Of a stretch of 64,000 nucleotides of DNA, positions 52,597 to 62,131 are shown in pieces. Source of the DNA: Cornus controversa. Its lineage: Eukaryota; Streptophyta; Magnoliopsida; Cornales; Cornaceae. The stretch is taken from assembly GCA_026545225.1 (NCBI GenBank), contig CM048845.1, forward strand, positions 93,870,533 to 93,934,532. Direction: 5' to 3'. The position numbers and the translations under genes were made by a program. The notes beneath the pieces are model-generated. The model saw only the letters and a program-made list of their open reading frames with translations. It was not told where the DNA came from and did not search any database. Numbering within the stretch: the first letter of the stretch is position 1; each line of letters opens with the position of its first letter.

Positions 52597-54603
52597 ATGC
52601 CTGTACAGCTACGTTCCGGAACCATAACGGGGCAACCGTCACCCTCACCAGATCACTCGATGGACCAGAATCAGACACAAGAACAACTCCTGCAGGAGAT
52701 GCGGAAACAGTTGGAAGAATCCAACCGAAGGAACGAACTACTACAGGAAAAGATCGCCCGACTCACTGAAAAAAGACCGGAGAACGCTTCCCCTGAGAGG
52801 GGGGCATCGGTAGAATATAATTCTGCTCGAGACGAAGGACGGACAGCTGAACTACCAGGATCCCAAACCACCAGACCGGACGTCAGTTACGACGCACTGA
52901 CCAAGCGACTGGAGGAGGTTAACGCCGATATCAAGGATCTGAAGAACCTGACCCCCGCGGATCTGGCAACACAGGTCGCTAGCAAGGTGATACAGTCTCC
53001 TTTTTCAGACGAAATAAGAAAGTCTCCTAATCCGAAGAAATTCACTCTCCCGAGCTTCATCACCTTCGACGGCACGACCGACCCTGTTGACCACCTCTTT
53101 CATGTGCAGCAAAGAATGACTCTGTACGCTGAGGACGAAAACCTCATGTGCAAGGTGTTTCCAACTAGCCTGTCCGGAGCGGCTCTAACTTGGTTTAAAC
53201 AACAGCCTTCAGGAACAATTCCCAGTTTCACAAAACTGTGTGAGCTTTTCATCGCTCAATACATCGGTAACCGGCGACAGAAGAAAACAATTTCTTCACT
53301 TTTTACCATGAAGCAAACAAAGGGGGAGACCCTGAAATCCTTCATGACCAGATTCAATCTGGAAATGTCTCTGATAGACGGCTGCGACCAGGCCGCGGCC
53401 GTGGAAGCCTTCAAAATAGCCATGATCCCCGGTTCAAAATTCCACTCATCCTTAGTCAGGAAAACTCCCAAGACTATGGGCGATCTAAATGCCAAGGCGC
53501 AGGGATATCTCAGCCTCGAGGAAGATGAAGCCCTGAGACAGCAAAGGACAGCACTGATCAGCGTGGGGTCCATGCCCAAGGACAAGGGCGATAAACCAAA
53601 GACTCAAAGCAGGATACCCCTCGTACCTTCTACGTCAGGGAAACGACCCAGGATCGAAGAAAAGAACACGCCACTGAAATGCACCCTGGCAAGATTATAT
53701 CAAGAAAACAAGGGCCGGGGCATATTCCGAACACCTCCACCGATCCGAGTCCCAGCCGAACTCAGAGATAAAAGCAAACACTGCGCGCTACACCAGGATT
53801 ACGGCCACACCACTAATGAATGCCGGAATCTCAGAGGCCAGACAGAGGCGATCATCGCCAAAGGAGGTCTAGCGGAGTACGTGGTGAAGGGACAACCTAA
53901 TCAGAACGAACGCAGTGCTCCAGACCGAAGAGAGAATCTGAACCAGAATCCAGTCAGGACGATCAATACAATACACGGCTACGCAACCAAAGTGGACCAA
54001 GGATCGAATCGATCCGTCCTTCGCCAAGCAAAAAGAATACAGAAGATGGTGGAAATAAATTCTATTCAAACCACAGGTTCCGCCACCCAGATTACATTCG
54101 GAGATCCAGACCTAATGAGGGTACAACTCCCTCATGAAGATCCACTGGTGATTAGTCTATTGGTGGCCAATTGTTGGGTCAAGAGAGTACTCGTCGACGC
54201 AGGGTCGAGCGCAAATGTAATGACACTGGAGGTATTCAAGCAGCTAGGAATTGGAGGCGACCAGATCAAGCGAGCCGAAGGTCCGCTAGTAGGATTCGAC
54301 GGAAATAAAGTACTCCCAACTGGAACAGTAGCACTGTCTGTGACGGCAGCGCTAAGGACGCTCAGGGAATCATTTGTGATAGCAGACGTACACTCTTCGT
54401 ACAACCTTATAATGGGAAGGGGTTGGATTCACAGAATGCAAGGAGTGCCATCAACCCTGCACCAAGTGATGAGATGTCTAACTCCTAATGGCAAAGGAAC
54501 TGTGGACCTTCGGGGTGATCAGGTAGCCGCGAAGGAATGCTACTCGCTCACCATCAGGAGCACACCGAGAGATGAGAAAACTTCAGAAGCCAACAACCAA
54601 TAG
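52597..54603 (+). CDS. Gag-protease polyprotein of the gypsy element
   Basis: It is read from the first ATG after the LTR and primer site (EEF-MPVQLRSG); the open frame extends upstream into the LTR, but that part is leader. About 668 residues. A coiled-coil-prone region (residues ~30-70) is followed by the retrotransposon gag domain (around ITFDGTTDPVDHL to the MTRFNLE motif). A zinc-knuckle variant C-x2-H-x4-H-x4-C is at 53782-53823, and an aspartic protease has the active-site signature VDAGSSANV near 54192. It packages element RNA and processes the polyprotein. It ends at a TAG (54601-54603) in the same frame as pol. No internal break was found. Confidence 0.93.
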   Translation: MPVQLRSGTITGQPSPSPDHSMDQNQTQEQLLQEMRKQLEESNRRNELLQEKIARLTEKRPENASPERGASVEYNSARDEGRTAELPGSQTTRPDVSYDALTKRLEEVNADIKDLKNLTPADLATQVASKVIQSPFSDEIRKSPNPKKFTLPSFITFDGTTDPVDHLFHVQQRMTLYAEDENLMCKVFPTSLSGAALTWFKQQPSGTIPSFTKLCELFIAQYIGNRRQKKTISSLFTMKQTKGETLKSFMTRFNLEMSLIDGCDQAAAVEAFKIAMIPGSKFHSSLVRKTPKTMGDLNAKAQGYLSLEEDEALRQQRTALISVGSMPKDKGDKPKTQSRIPLVPSTSGKRPRIEEKNTPLKCTLARLYQENKGRGIFRTPPPIRVPAELRDKSKHCALHQDYGHTTNECRNLRGQTEAIIAKGGLAEYVVKGQPNQNERSAPDRRENLNQNPVRTINTIHGYATKVDQGSNRSVLRQAKRIQKMVEINSIQTTGSATQITFGDPDLMRVQLPHEDPLVISLLVANCWVKRVLVDAGSSANVMTLEVFKQLGIGGDQIKRAEGPLVGFDGNKVLPTGTVALSVTAALRTLRESFVIADVHSSYNLIMGRGWIHRMQGVPSTLHQVMRCLTPNGKGTVDLRGDQVAAKECYSLTIRSTPRDEKTSEANNQ

Positions 54604-54612
54604 CAATCACAG
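54592..54612 (+). promoter_or_regulatory. Candidate stop-codon readthrough site between gag-pro and pol
   Basis: The gag-pro frame stops at TAG 54601-54603, and the same frame is open directly after it through pol. The context is CAA TAG CAA TCA. It matches the UAG-CAR-YYA consensus of tobamovirus-type readthrough, including the preceding CAA. A single leaky stop would set the Gag:Pol ratio. That it works in this element is inference. Confidence 0.65.
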
Positions 54613-57600
54613 AAACCCAGTGTTCCCGAGGGACGGGAGGTCACGGGCATAGCACAACCAGTCGAGCCACTTTTAGAAGTCCAACTAGGCGACCCAGGAG
54701 AAAGCAAAAGTACACGTATCGGGACCTTACTATCAAAAAAGGAGAAGGAAGAGCTGATTGAAGTATTGAGAAGAAATAGAGATGTGTTTGCCTGGACCCA
54801 CCTCGACATGCCAGGGATGGACCCCAAATTGGCAAGGCATACATTGAACGTGGACCCTAGCTGCATACCCGTTAAACAGAAGCAGAGGAGGTTTGCCCCG
54901 GAGAGAAACCAGATAATAGCCGAAGAGGTACAACGCCTGCTCCAAGCAAACCTTATCAGAGAGGTAAAATACCCAGAGTGGCTTTCCAACGTAGTGGTGG
55001 TTCAGAAGAAAAATGGGAAGTGGAGGGTCTGCATCGACTTCACCAACTTGAACAAGGCTTGCCCGAAGGATAGCTTCCCACTGCCCAAGATAGACCAGAT
55101 GGTAGACGCTACCGCCGGCTACGAACTACTAACCTTCTTGGATGCATACTCAGGCTACAACCAGATCCCAATGGATCCGAGGGATGAGGAGAAGACCTCG
55201 TTCATTACCGAACGAGGGACTTACTGTTATAAGGTAATGCCTTTCGGCTTGAAAAATGCGGGAGCGACGTACCAACGAATGATCAATTGTGTCTTCAAAA
55301 AACATATTGGCAATACTGTAGAGGCATACATTGACGATATGGTGGTCAAAAGCAAAATGAGACTACACCATCTGCAACATCTACAGGAGATATTCAAAAC
55401 CCTCAGAGAGCATCGACTGAGATTGAACCCATCAAAATGTACTTTCGGAGTATCATCGGGTCAATTTCTCGGTCACATGGTCAGCCAGACAGGAATAGAA
55501 ATAAGTCCTTCCCAGGTGACAGCACTAATCCAGATATCAGAGCCGAAGACTCAACGAGATGTCCAAGTCCTAACCGGACGAATCGCCGCACTCAGTAGAT
55601 TCGTATCACGCCTATCGGATAAATGCAAGCCCTTCTTTGATGTTATCCGAAAGAAAAAGGGCAAAGTTTGGGGAGCAGAACAGTCGGAAGCTTTAGAAAG
55701 GCTGAAATTATACATGTCCTCGGCACCTATACTAGCAATACCAAAGACGGGGGAGAAATTACATCTATATCTGGCTGTGTCCAAAGTATCGACAAGTGCC
55801 GCCCTAGTCAGAGAAGAGGACGGAAAGCAGTATCCGGTATACTATTCCAGCAAAACCATGACTGATGCCGAAGGCAGATACTCGAAAGCCGAGAAACTGA
55901 TTCTGGCCTTGGTGCACGCAAAGAAGAAGCTAAGACACTACTTTGAATCACATCAGATAGTTGTCCCAACCAATCTACCGCTTAAGGCAATCCTTGGCAA
56001 GCCAGACATGACGGGGAGAATGATGAAATGGGCAATGGATCTCAGCGCTTACGACATCCTCTTCATTCCTCGAACGGCTCGCAAGGGTCAGGTGTTGGCC
56101 GAATTCTTGTTGGAATACGACGACCCAGATGAAGAAGCAGAAAGCTTGTCGCACTGGAGAATATATGTAGATGGATCGTCAAGCCAGAGCGGGGCAGGAG
56201 CCGGGGTAGAAGTAGTAACCCCCGACGGGATTACTTTACACCATGCCGTCCGATTTGATTTCGATGCCTCTAACAATGTAGCAGAATATGAAGCCCTTCT
56301 CGCCGGGCTCCGGCTAGCAAGGTCATTACAAATCAAAAGGCTAGCGATACTCAGTGATTCACAACTGATAGTGAATCAAGTAAACGGGGAATTCCAAGCT
56401 AAGGAGGATAAGATGAACGCGTATCGAGAAGTCGTGCTCGAGATCATGAAAGAGTTCGACGAGGTAGCCTTAAATCACATTCCACGTGAGGAAAATGAGG
56501 CAGCCGACAGGCTGGCGTACTCGGCTTCTAGCGCGGACGAATCTTTAACCAGAGTGTCATCCGTAGAAGAATTGACGGAACCGAGCATCGGGAAACCATC
56601 GGAAGTATTCACAATCCCCAGAGAATCAAGCTGGATTGATCCAATAGAGGCGTACCTAAGGAACGGAACCCTTCCCGAACAGAAAAAGGAGGCAAAGAAG
56701 CTGAAAATGAAGGCTCTGAGGTACACAATCGTCAACAACCACCTTTACAGGAGATCATTCTCAGGACCATTATTAAAATGTCTAGCACCATCCGAAGCCA
56801 AGAAGGTCTTGAAAGAGATTCACGACGGGGTTTGTGGAAACCATTCTGGGGGCCGATCTTTAGCTCACAAAGCCTTGACAATCGGATATTTCTGGCCATA
56901 CATGTCCCGAGACGCAGCGGAATACTCCCGAAACTGTGACAAGTGCCAAAAGCACGCCCAGCTGCTACACCAGCCACCGGGAGACTTAAATCCAATGACC
57001 AGCCCCTGGCCCTTCGCCCAGTGGGGGATAGACATGGTGGGACCCTTGCCAATAGCAGCGCAGAAGAAAAAGTACGTTCTCCTAGCAACGGACTACTTCA
57101 CCAAATGGGTCGAAGCCGAAGCATACGCATCTGTGACCCACGTGCAGGTCATTAAATTCATTTGGAACCATATCATATGTCGCTTCGGCATCCCCTCGGC
57201 AATCATCATGGATAACGGAAAAAACCTAGACAATCAGTTCACCCAGGGATTCTTTGTCAAATACGGAATCAACCAACGACTCTCCTCAATATCATACCCA
57301 CAAGGGAATGGACAGGCAGAGATTACAAACAAAACCATTTTTGAAAATATAAAGAAGAAGCTTGAGGAAAGGAAAGGCCGTTGGCTGGACGAACTACCGA
57401 ATGTCCTCTGGGCATATCGGACCACCCCTCGAAGACCTACAGGTAGCAGCCCCTTCAATCTGACTTACGGGATGGAAGCAGTGATTCCGGTCGAGCTAGG
57501 CATCCCAACCCTAAGGATCGAATCGTTCGAAGAACACCAGAACGATCAACAGATCGGACACGACATCGACTTGATCGAGGAAAAGAGAGAAGTTGCACGG

Positions 57601-57873
57601 ATTAGGGTGGCGGCCTACCAGCAGAGACTTCGCAAGGCGTACAACAAGAAGGTCCTACCTCGATCGTTCGAACAAGGAGATTGGGTTTTGCGCAAGGTGA
57701 CCAGCAACACCAGAGAACCAAACGCAGGAAAGTTCGCGGCTAAATGGGAAGGTCCATTTGAGATAATCGAGGTTATTGGAAAAGGAGCATACAGGTTACG
57801 AAGGGTACACGGCAGTGAGGCCATGGTCGAAAAACCTTGGAACGCAACGCATCTAAAAAGGTACTACGTGTAA
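54604..57873 (+). CDS. Pol: reverse transcriptase, dual RNase H and integrase
   Basis: It is open in the gag frame from the codon after the TAG; the first internal ATG is at 54766, but an independent start is less likely than readthrough. The RT has VCIDFTNLNKACPKD, a FLDAYSGYNQI block and the catalytic YIDDM (near 55327). A conventional RNase H follows (to about 56130). A second, archaeal-type RNase H starts at YVDGSSSQSGAGAG (near 56164), with E and D residues in NNVAEYEALLAGL and ILSDSQL. Integrase shows an HHCC finger (H..C-x2-C, CDKCQKH near 56935) and D, D, E in GIDMVGP, MDNGKN and GQAEI. A GPY/F-like WEGPFEI..GAYRL tail lies near the end. All catalytic residues appear intact. Confidence 0.93.
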   Translation, partial: QSQKPSVPEGREVTGIAQPVEPLLEVQLGDPGESKSTRIGTLLSKKEKEELIEVLRRNRDVFAWTHLDMPGMDPKLARHTLNVDPSCIPVKQKQRRFAPERNQIIAEEVQRLLQANLIREVKYPEWLSNVVVVQKKNGKWRVCIDFTNLNKACPKDSFPLPKIDQMVDATAGYELLTFLDAYSGYNQIPMDPRDEEKTSFITERGTYCYKVMPFGLKNAGATYQRMINCVFKKHIGNTVEAYIDDMVVKSKMRLHHLQHLQEIFKTLREHRLRLNPSKCTFGVSSGQFLGHMVSQTGIEISPSQVTALIQISEPKTQRDVQVLTGRIAALSRFVSRLSDKCKPFFDVIRKKKGKVWGAEQSEALERLKLYMSSAPILAIPKTGEKLHLYLAVSKVSTSAALVREEDGKQYPVYYSSKTMTDAEGRYSKAEKLILALVHAKKKLRHYFESHQIVVPTNLPLKAILGKPDMTGRMMKWAMDLSAYDILFIPRTARKGQVLAEFLLEYDDPDEEAESLSHWRIYVDGSSSQSGAGAGVEVVTPDGITLHHAVRFDFDASNNVAEYEALLAGLRLARSLQIKRLAILSDSQLIVNQVNGEFQAKEDKMNAYREVVLEIMKEFDEVALNHIPREENEAADRLAYSASSADESLTRVSSVEELTEPSIGKPSEVFTIPRESSWIDPIEAYLRNGTLPEQKKEAKKLKMKALRYTIVNNHLYRRSFSGPLLKCLAPSEAKKVLKEIHDGVCGNHSGGRSLAHKALTIGYFWPYMSRDAAEYSRNCDKCQKHAQLLHQPPGDLNPMTSPWPFAQWGIDMVGPLPIAAQKKKYVLLATDYFTKWVEAEAYASVTHVQVIKFIWNHIICRFGIPSAIIMDNGKNLDNQFTQGFFVKYGINQRLSSISYPQGNGQAEITNKTIFENIKKKLEERKGRWLDELPNVLWAYRTTPRRPTGSSPFNLTYGMEAVIPVELGIPTLRIESFEEHQNDQQIGHDIDLIEEKREVARIRVAAYQQRLRKAYNKKVLPRSFEQGDWVLRKVTSNTREPNAGKFAAKWEGPFEIIEVIGKGAYRLRRVHGSEAMVEKPWNATHLKRYYV

Positions 57874-58083
57874 GCCTTTGGGCATTTTCTTTTTATGAAC
57901 CTGGAAATCTATTCATTGATGTTGTCCCACACCGGATGAACATTGAATCACGGTACTCTTAATATAACGGGATCCACCCATCCCACCCAAAGGCAGTGGA
58001 ATTGAGCGGCAAAGCCAAAAATTTGCCGCGCAGTGCCACTGTCTTAAATAATTTTGGCAAACACCCTCACATGTATGGAATGA
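57874..58083 (+). other. Post-pol untranslated spacer
   Basis: A short non-coding segment between the pol stop and the 82-bp tandem repeats. No motif is recognised. Confidence 0.5.
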
Positions 58084-58628
58084 ACTTCGGCATGACTAGC
58101 CGAACGTCTCAAATGAATAAAACTGGCCAAGGCATGACCAGCCGAGCGCCACAACTGAACGAGAGACCTCGGCATGACTAGCCGAACGTCTCAAATGAAT
58201 AAAACTGGCCAAGGCATGACCAGCCGAGCGCCACAACTGAACGAGAGACCTCGGCATGACTAGCCGAACGTCTCAAATGAATAAAACTGGCCAAGGCATG
58301 ACCAGCCGAGCGCCACAACTGAACGAGAGACCTCGGCATGACTAGCCGAACGTCTCAAATGAATAAAACTGGCCAAGGCATGACCAGCCGAGCGCCACAA
58401 CTGAACGAGAGACCTCGGCATGACTAGCCGAACGTCTCAAATAAATAAAACTGGCCAAGGCATGACCAGCCGAGCGCCACAACTGAACGAGAGACCTCGG
58501 CATGACTAGCCGAACGTCTCAAATGAATAAAACCGGCCAAGGCATGACCAGCCGAGCGCCACAACTGAACGAGAGAACTCGGCATGACTAGCCGAACGTC
58601 TCAAATGAATAAAATTGGCCAAGGCATC
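58084..58628. repeat. 82-bp tandem repeat inside the retrotransposon (~6.6 copies)
   Basis: The motif GGCATGACTAGCCGAACGTC recurs at 58089, 58171, 58253, 58335, 58417, 58499 and 58581, exactly 82 bp apart. Within each unit the half GGCATGACCAGCCGAGCGCC is a diverged second version of the same word, so the unit is itself a ~41-bp dimer. Units differ by very few bases. Tat-lineage elements are known to carry such arrays downstream of pol, and these can seed satellite DNA. Confidence 0.95.
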
Positions 58629-58820
58629 AAATGAATAAAATTGCTCTTTAGCATGAAATACGCCATTAGAACGGCCAAATATGGATGAAAGTGCAGAATA
58701 CAGAAAGTAAAGAGCAATGCCGGAAAAACAACAGAGATACCGAAAGAAAAAAGTTGTATTCCATTATAATAGAGTCTTCAAGAAATACATATACACAAAA
58801 ATAAGAATACAATGGCAAAA

Positions 58821-60882
58821 TCAATCCGCTGAAGGGGCCGCTGCAGAAGCATCGCCCTCATCAAAAATACTGGCGATCTCTTTCTCTTCATCTCCCTCCT
58901 CTGGATCTTGATAAGGGGGCCCTTTCAGATTCATCTCTCGGTCATATTCGTCGGGTCCACCCGGATAAGAGCGATCGTCCTCGGGAGCCCCCGCATCATC
59001 AAAGCCTTGACGATACGCTTCGGCATTTCTGATCTGGACAGTACGAGACAACCTATCAAACAAAGCTTTGGCACCTTTCTCCAGTTTGATTGATCGTTCT
59101 TGCAAAGAATTAACATTCATCTCCGCCTCAGATATTCGGGACTCAATCAAAGCCCTCTGGAACTCAGCCTCCTCTTTCCTTTTGGAAAGATCTTCCACCT
59201 GAGACCTCAGTTGTTCATTCTCCAGCAAGAGAGCCTGAGACTTTGCCTTCTCACTGCTAACTTCGCTCATGGCGGCCCGAAAATCAGCTTCAGCTTTCCT
59301 GACCCGAATATCGGCCTTCTTAACTTTGATGGTAGCTTGCTCCACCAACTTACACATAGTCATGACGCCGAACATATTCTGCGAAAACGCAAAGTTATTA
59401 AAAGAAAGAAGACAGCAAGAAAACACGAATCAGAGTTAAAAGCATTTTCACCACCTTCAGTGCCGCTTCAGGACAAGACTCCAGAAGACTGCCAACGGAG
59501 AGGTCTAGCATCATCTTTGCATCCTTAGGAGGCCACATCTCCTTCAAGAATGCCTTCATGGACTCCCTGTTTTCAAGTAAGGAGTCCTCAACAGATAGGG
59601 GCATACCGTTGGTTTTCACCATTCGATGGACCCATGGCTCCGAAGCCGAAGAACTTGGGATATCCGATCCCACCACTGTCGCCCCAACGACGGGGGACTC
59701 CCCAGGTACAGAAGTAGAAGGGGAAGCCGAAGTCGTCACCTTCAGAGATTTTGGAGGTGGGGCAGCCTCCTCCAACTCAATCACTTCGGTGGGGCATGAC
59801 CTCTCGGCCTCCACTTCCTCGGAATGCCTTTTTCGCAAGGCCGACGCCACCACCATCTCTTGCTCGGTCGGCGGATCACCAAGGTTGTTCACCTCGGTCG
59901 ACCTTCTGGTCTTAGTGCGTGTAGTCTTAGGAAGCTTCATCTCAACAGCTACCGCACCCTTAGAGATAGCTGCGAGTACACCCGAACTCAAAAGAGAGGA
60001 AGACTTGGGAACGCTTTTCCACACCTTCTCTCTCAGAGTCTTCAATCGCGCTGCTAATTCAGAACGGGGTAAAAGATCCCTAACTGCACCAGCAAAACAC
60101 CGAATTTGATTAAACAACGAAACATCACATATAATGCAGTTACAATGAGGGTCAGAAAGGAAATCAGGGGACGGGATACCTAATCCACCAAACGACCAGG
60201 AAATGGGGTACTTATCAGAAGAGGGAACTCTCCATTTCCCCCCAACAACCACAAGCTGAGCCTTCCAGCCCTTGTCCGATGAGGGATGGCCAGTGCAGAG
60301 CGACCTGCCTGGGCGGGGGAAGAAATGGAAGCGATTCCTCTCGTTCTTGGTAGCACAGACTTGGTAGCAAAGGAGAAGATCGTCAAACCCCAACTCGAGG
60401 CCACGAGTATAGTTAAGCGCAAGGACGCTGGAAACAACCCTAAAGAAATTAGGGTTAACTTGCAAAGGGGCCAGATGCAATTGGTTAAGTACAAGGTGAT
60501 AAAAAGGATGAAGAGGAAACCGAAAGGCTGGGAAATGCCTAGCCGAAAAGAGCATTTCACCCTTGTTCAAATGCTCACCCGATCGAAAATCGGAATCAAG
60601 AGGGTAATTCCTAAGAGTGACGTCAGACGGAACCTCACAGTCAATTCTGAGTTTACCCAAATTTACAGGAGTCCTAACTAGGTCCCGATCGACGTCCTCC
60701 AAATCAGAGTCTGAAGAACTCTGATCCCCGGAAGGATGAGGTTCAGCTGCTGTCGAAGGGACAGAGGGATTCTCCGGCGGAACCCGGCCATCAACACCCT
60801 CAGCCAAGAACTCGTCAGTCGACTGATAACGCTCCAACGGCCCAAATTTATCAACAATCTCTACACCTTTCATCCTACCCAT
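58821..60882 (-). CDS. Antisense ORF of the gypsy element: gypsy-type transposon-like domain plus coiled coil, two exons
   Basis: On the strand opposite to gag-pol, exon 1 (60882 to 59455) joins exon 2 (59378 to 58821) in frame across an intron of about 76 bp. The donor is AAG|GTGGTG or, 3 bp later, GTG|GTGAAA, and the acceptor is TTTTCGCAG. The intron is T-rich with an in-frame stop. The product is about 661 residues. An acidic Ser-rich N-terminus is followed by a domain (~115-217) with FPLHPFYHLVLNQLHLAP..NFFRVV and GWKAQLVVV. It resembles the family annotated as 'putative gypsy type transposon' (Pfam Transposase_28). A basic/Ser-rich linker, a long coiled coil (~485-600) and an acidic tail follow. 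The function is unknown. Antisense ORFs at this position are known in some Tat elements. The intron is my inference. Confidence 0.75.
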
Positions 60883-61159
60883 ACCTCAGAAGTAAAGAAG
60901 AAGAAAGAAACAGTAGTAATGAAGAAAAGAATGGTCACTAACCTCAACAGGCGAGAAGATAACCCTTGAAATGGTCCAGAGTCTACAGCAATCCAGGAAT
61001 AGGAAATCAAGTACAAAACATTTATGAGGAAATGACGTTAAGGCGGCCCAACGAGGGCACAAAACCCAAACACGGTCTGGCGATGCAAACGAAGCGGCAT
61101 CCATAATGGAAAAACCCTTTCAAATTCCTTCCAATTCAAAAGGGGTTTTTGGGGCAAAG
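60883..61159 (-). promoter_or_regulatory. Leader of the antisense ORF / 3' end of the element
   Basis: This lies between the antisense start and the 3' LTR. On the plus strand a purine-rich AAAAGGGG near 61138-61146 and GGGGCAAAG directly before the LTR are candidates for the polypurine tract. Antisense transcripts would have to start here or within the 3' LTR. No clear TATA box was assigned. Confidence 0.4.
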
Positions 61160-61468
61160 TGTAGCACAAGAAAATCGCCGCATAACACGTGTAATCAACA
61201 GGATACGTGGCAGCCATGTCATCCCCGACAAAATAACGTAGACATAAAAGAAATTCCGAGATCTCCTCCCAAATTGCCAACATTTGAGCACTGAATTCCG
61301 GCAGCCAATAAAGGCATAATTTCATCCTATTAAACGAAGAAATTAAGGGCACAATCAATGTATTCATGACACTATTTAAATGATGGAAAAGAGAATGAAA
61401 AGGATATATTTTTTGGAGAGAAAGAAAATTTCTCTGTTAAGTGTAGTAGCATTTTTTCTGTACCTACA
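61160..61468 (+). repeat. 3' LTR (309 bp)
   Basis: Same length and, as far as I can read, the same sequence as the 5' LTR, from TGTAGCACAAG to CTGTACCTACA. It is followed by the target duplication ATCAT at 61469-61473, then resumes copy B of the segmental duplication. Confidence 0.96.
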
Positions 61469-62131
61469 ATCATCTTTCTCAAATTTCGTAATAACAAGAG
61501 TCTTGTCTTGTCATGTCACTCTTTTTAATTAGTTTTTGTCATCATCGCTATAATGACCGTCATGTAATGTCACTTTTGAACGTCAATAATATCATAAAAA
61601 AAGAACCAGCAAAATTTAAAGGATATGAAAAAATGAATAAGATATGAAGTTTGATTTAAATTAGATAATTTTATAGTTATGGAGAAAATATTTGTAATTT
61701 TTTTGCAAAATTCGGGTTAAAGGCATACCCGCAAATTAAATCAAAAATAAAAGACACTGAAATGTCATTTTGATGTTAGCATGATACACATGTCTCAACA
61801 AATTAGCATTTTGTCTTCAAAATGGTAAAATACACTTGTGTTGTCATTGTTGAAAAAGAGGGTTGGTTGGTTAGTTTCCATTAATCTTCCTTATAAATGA
61901 AATCCAACAAAAGTGGTTGAAATTAGTAGTTTTAATGTCATATTTGTGCCCCATGTATGATAATATCATGTACTAATCAAAATAATGTCATGTACTATCT
62001 GAAGTGGTACGAAATTCTTCAAATTTTATTGTCGTAAAAGATAGAAAAAGCAAGTACTAATCACTTCAGTCAAGCGATTGAAGATGTTTCAATTAAAGAG
62101 TTGAAAATTAGATTAAATAAAAAAAATGGGA

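Larger units (their letters stand above)
52236..61468 (+). mobile_element. Complete Ty3/gypsy LTR retrotransposon, Tat-type
   Basis: The 9,233-bp element has 309-bp LTRs with TG..CA ends and a 5-bp target duplication. In order it carries a primer-binding site, gag-protease, an in-frame TAG, RT, RNase H, a second archaeal-type RNase H, integrase, an 82-bp tandem repeat and an antisense ORF before the 3' LTR. The second RNase H and the extra ORF near the 3' end are marks of the Tat lineage. The sense frames are open apart from the TAG, and the LTRs look identical by eye, so insertion was recent and the copy may be autonomous. Its antisense gene is described separately. Confidence 0.95.
49464..62131. 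repeat. Tandem segmental duplication, copy B, interrupted by two insertions
   Basis: Copy B follows copy A in direct orientation. It can be traced as 49464-51438, then 52093-52235 after a 654-bp MITE, then from 61469 to about 62131 after a 9.2-kb LTR element. Last shared words include GATTAAATAAAAAAAATG. Without the insertions it is about 2.77 kb, shorter than A through small deletions. The A and B copies differ at many scattered sites, in contrast to the apparently identical LTRs. Confidence 0.88.

Noticed and set aside
59558..60681. Plus-strand frames opposite the antisense retroelement ORF
   Set aside because: Shorter, without domain resemblance; the minus-strand frame carries the recognisable domain and coiled coil.
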